Positions 31,891 through 33,304 of a stretch of 33,304 bases of DNA are shown one piece after another. Source of the DNA: an uncultured Veillonella sp. Its GTDB lineage: Bacteria; Bacillota; Negativicutes; Veillonellales; Veillonellaceae. The stretch's first letter is position 1. Each line of letters starts with the position of its first letter. The stretch is from NCBI GenBank assembly GCA_900757715.1, contig CAAEOZ010000216.1, positions 1-33,304 of the forward strand, in the 5' to 3' direction. A program made the position numbers and the translations under genes. The notes under the pieces were generated by a model, which saw only the letters and a program-made list of their open reading frames with translations, was not told the origin of the DNA and made no database searches.

Positions 31891-32172
31891 TTTCGCGTAT
31901 TTTCAATATAGTTTTTATACTGATAAAAAATATTAATTAGTGATTAAATTCATAATCCTGCATAAAATTATATAAATTAACTTATATAAATAATTTTTTA
32001 TTTATATTTACTGTATATGACGGTATATATATTAATTTTAATAATAATAAAATAATGTAAAATTTTATTATAAAATCTTTTTATACACAGCAAAAATTTG
32101 ATTAATAATAATACGCTTTATATTTTTTCATATCTAGCTCGCATTAATTATAAGTCTAATGTATGATTATGA

Positions 32173-32205
32173 TAAAAAAGAGGCTATTACCAAGTAATAG
32201 CCTCT
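32173..32205 (-). terminator. Terminator after the PotE-like gene
   Basis: On the minus strand AGAGGCTATTAC pairs perfectly with GTAATAGCCTCT around a three-base loop and runs into six T. Confidence 0.94.
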
Positions 32206-32226
32206 AATAAGACGAGATGTATTCAG

Positions 32227-33304
32227 TTAATCAATACTTTGTTGTAAGCGGTGTGCTCTGCGTGTATCCCACGCTTTACGCAAAACATAAATCACCAAAC
32301 CTATGCTTACTGCCACCGCACTACCTACCATAGCATCAAAACCACATGCGTAGATTGCATATAGACAATAAAGAACGCCTATACCGAACAAGTAATTAGA
32401 GCGTTTAATACGACTTTCAGCTACGCCAGCCATACGCATCATTGTAGGTACTGCCAAAATGCACAATACATACGGTACTACGTTAGTTACAACCGCTAAG
32501 TTTACTAAGATTTCAAATTGCTCACGCAAGGATTCGCTTGCAGTGAACAAAGTAAGTAATGTTTCAACAGCGAGTAAAATCAATACGCCACGAACAGGAG
32601 CATCTTTGCTATTTACACGAGCGAATATTTTAGGGAAGTAACCGTGTTCTGCTGCGCTTTTGAATACACGGGACAATGTGAATTGCCAACAAAGTAAAGC
32701 ACCAAAGCAAGAAATAACCATAGCAGCCATAACAATGTTCGCAATAGTATCATTGAACATGTATACGAATGTCAAACCGAATGGTGCGTTAGAATTTAAT
32801 AAGTCAACGTTCGGCACAATCCCTGCCATAACGTTTGTGGACAAGATATAAACCACTGCCACTGCTAATGTACCTGCCACTGTAGCGATAGGTACATTTT
32901 TCTTTGGATTCTCAACAGCATCAGCATTAGCCGCTGCGGACTCAAACCCTAGGAAGCCCCATAAAGTTAGGGAAATAGATTGTTTTACCGCATCATAAAG
33001 CGGAAGATCATTTGGGTTCCATGCCGCCCAATAGATAGATGGATCGAACCAATGCCAGCCAATTGTACCGATTAATAAAACCGGAATAATAGAACCCCAA
33101 ATAGTCATGTTGCTGAGTCGACCTGTAAAGCGATTACCTCTAAAGTTTAAAATCGCTGCAAACCACAAGAGCACAATTGTTACTTGACTTGTTTGTGTCG
33201 CATTGAGGTCAACACCAAAGAAAGCTGCGCCATAACCTACGGCAGATACCGCGATGGCGATATTAGCAATGATGAGAGATATGCTGTAAGCATAGCTCGC
33301 CATA
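32227..33304 (-). CDS. potE: PotE/CadB-type putrescine or polyamine antiporter, 5' end missing
   Basis: APC-family membrane antiporter exchanging an amino acid with its decarboxylated amine, or importing polyamine. About 359 codons are in the window and the frame is open at the right edge; by comparison with E. coli PotE (439 residues) roughly the first 85 residues are missing. Matches to PotE are close: SLIIANIAIAVSAVGYG, FLGFESAAANADAVENPKKN, STNVMAGIVPNVDLLNSNAPFG and FPKIFARVNSKDAPVRG. PotE-like rather than CadB-like is preferred from the ADAVENPKKNVPIA block. About nine hydrophobic segments remain. A perfect terminator follows the stop. A decarboxylase partner would be expected just outside the window. 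Confidence 0.9.
   Translation of the reverse strand, partial: MASYAYSISLIIANIAIAVSAVGYGAAFFGVDLNATQTSQVTIVLLWFAAILNFRGNRFTGRLSNMTIWGSIIPVLLIGTIGWHWFDPSIYWAAWNPNDLPLYDAVKQSISLTLWGFLGFESAAANADAVENPKKNVPIATVAGTLAVAVVYILSTNVMAGIVPNVDLLNSNAPFGLTFVYMFNDTIANIVMAAMVISCFGALLCWQFTLSRVFKSAAEHGYFPKIFARVNSKDAPVRGVLILLAVETLLTLFTASESLREQFEILVNLAVVTNVVPYVLCILAVPTMMRMAGVAESRIKRSNYLFGIGVLYCLYAIYACGFDAMVGSAVAVSIGLVIYVLRKAWDTRRAHRLQQSID

Larger units (their letters stand above)
31492..32226. other. Long upstream region of the ABC operon and potE
   Basis: About 735 bases without a gene. From the left: the riboswitch terminator, the cobalamin aptamer, the operon promoter and the large TATACCC palindrome, all read on the minus strand. 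The stretch 31900-32170 is very AT-rich and I see nothing in it except candidate promoter-like A/T runs. The potE-like terminator at 32173-32205 closes it. Confidence 0.8.

Overview
The window looks like chromosomal DNA of a Veillonella-type member of the Negativicutes. The gene content fits that group: an AT-leaning genome with AtpI/AtpZ-type ATP synthase genes, a PotE-like antiporter, an alanine/glycine:cation symporter, an NAD-type glutamate dehydrogenase, and a B12-riboswitch-controlled metal/peptide ABC transporter. The genus is inferred from remembered protein similarity and gene order, not from a search. No rRNA, tRNA, CRISPR array or insertion sequence was recognised.

Layout. (1) 1-5900, all on the minus strand and read from right to left: an ACT-domain protein, its UPF0210 (PFL) partner, wecA/tagO, wecB/mnaA, atpZ-like, atpI, an internal promoter region, then atpB, atpE and the first 20 codons of atpF. 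(2) 5939-8692, minus: phosphoglucomutase and a YitT membrane protein. (3) 8898-13686, plus: ispE overlapping a GntR/FCD regulator, an AGCS symporter and glutamate dehydrogenase. (4) 13808-17580, minus: queT with a candidate preQ1 riboswitch, a 209-nt near-palindromic element of unknown identity, queC, exodeoxyribonuclease III, a small membrane protein and a two-domain sulfurtransferase. (5) 17793-23159, minus, visibly more AT-rich: a secreted hypothetical protein and a defence islet made of a fused DUF262/DUF1524 (GmrSD-like) protein, a cytosine-5 DNA methyltransferase and a Sau3AI/MutH-like endonuclease. (6) 23436-24365, plus: a DUF3829-like anchored protein. (7) 24434-31900, minus: a Nik/Dpp/Opp-type ABC operon (two permeases, binding protein, two ATPases) behind a cobalamin riboswitch, plus a separate paralogous binding-protein gene. 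(8) 32227-33304, minus: a PotE/CadB-type antiporter cut by the window edge.

How the genes work together. The wec pair makes lipid-linked GlcNAc and UDP-ManNAc for cell-envelope glycans. queT and queC serve queuosine supply by uptake and by synthesis. The ABC operon is under two layers of control: a cobalamin riboswitch with terminator, and upstream of its promoter a palindrome of the form TATACCC-N5-GGGTATA. An almost identical palindrome lies upstream of the orphan binding-protein gene. The riboswitch points to cobalt or another B12-related substrate, which would suit an organism that depends on methylmalonyl-CoA chemistry. The endonuclease resembles Sau3AI (GATC), and the methyltransferase promoter has three GATC sites packed around its -35 element and predicted start, which suggests feedback by methylation.
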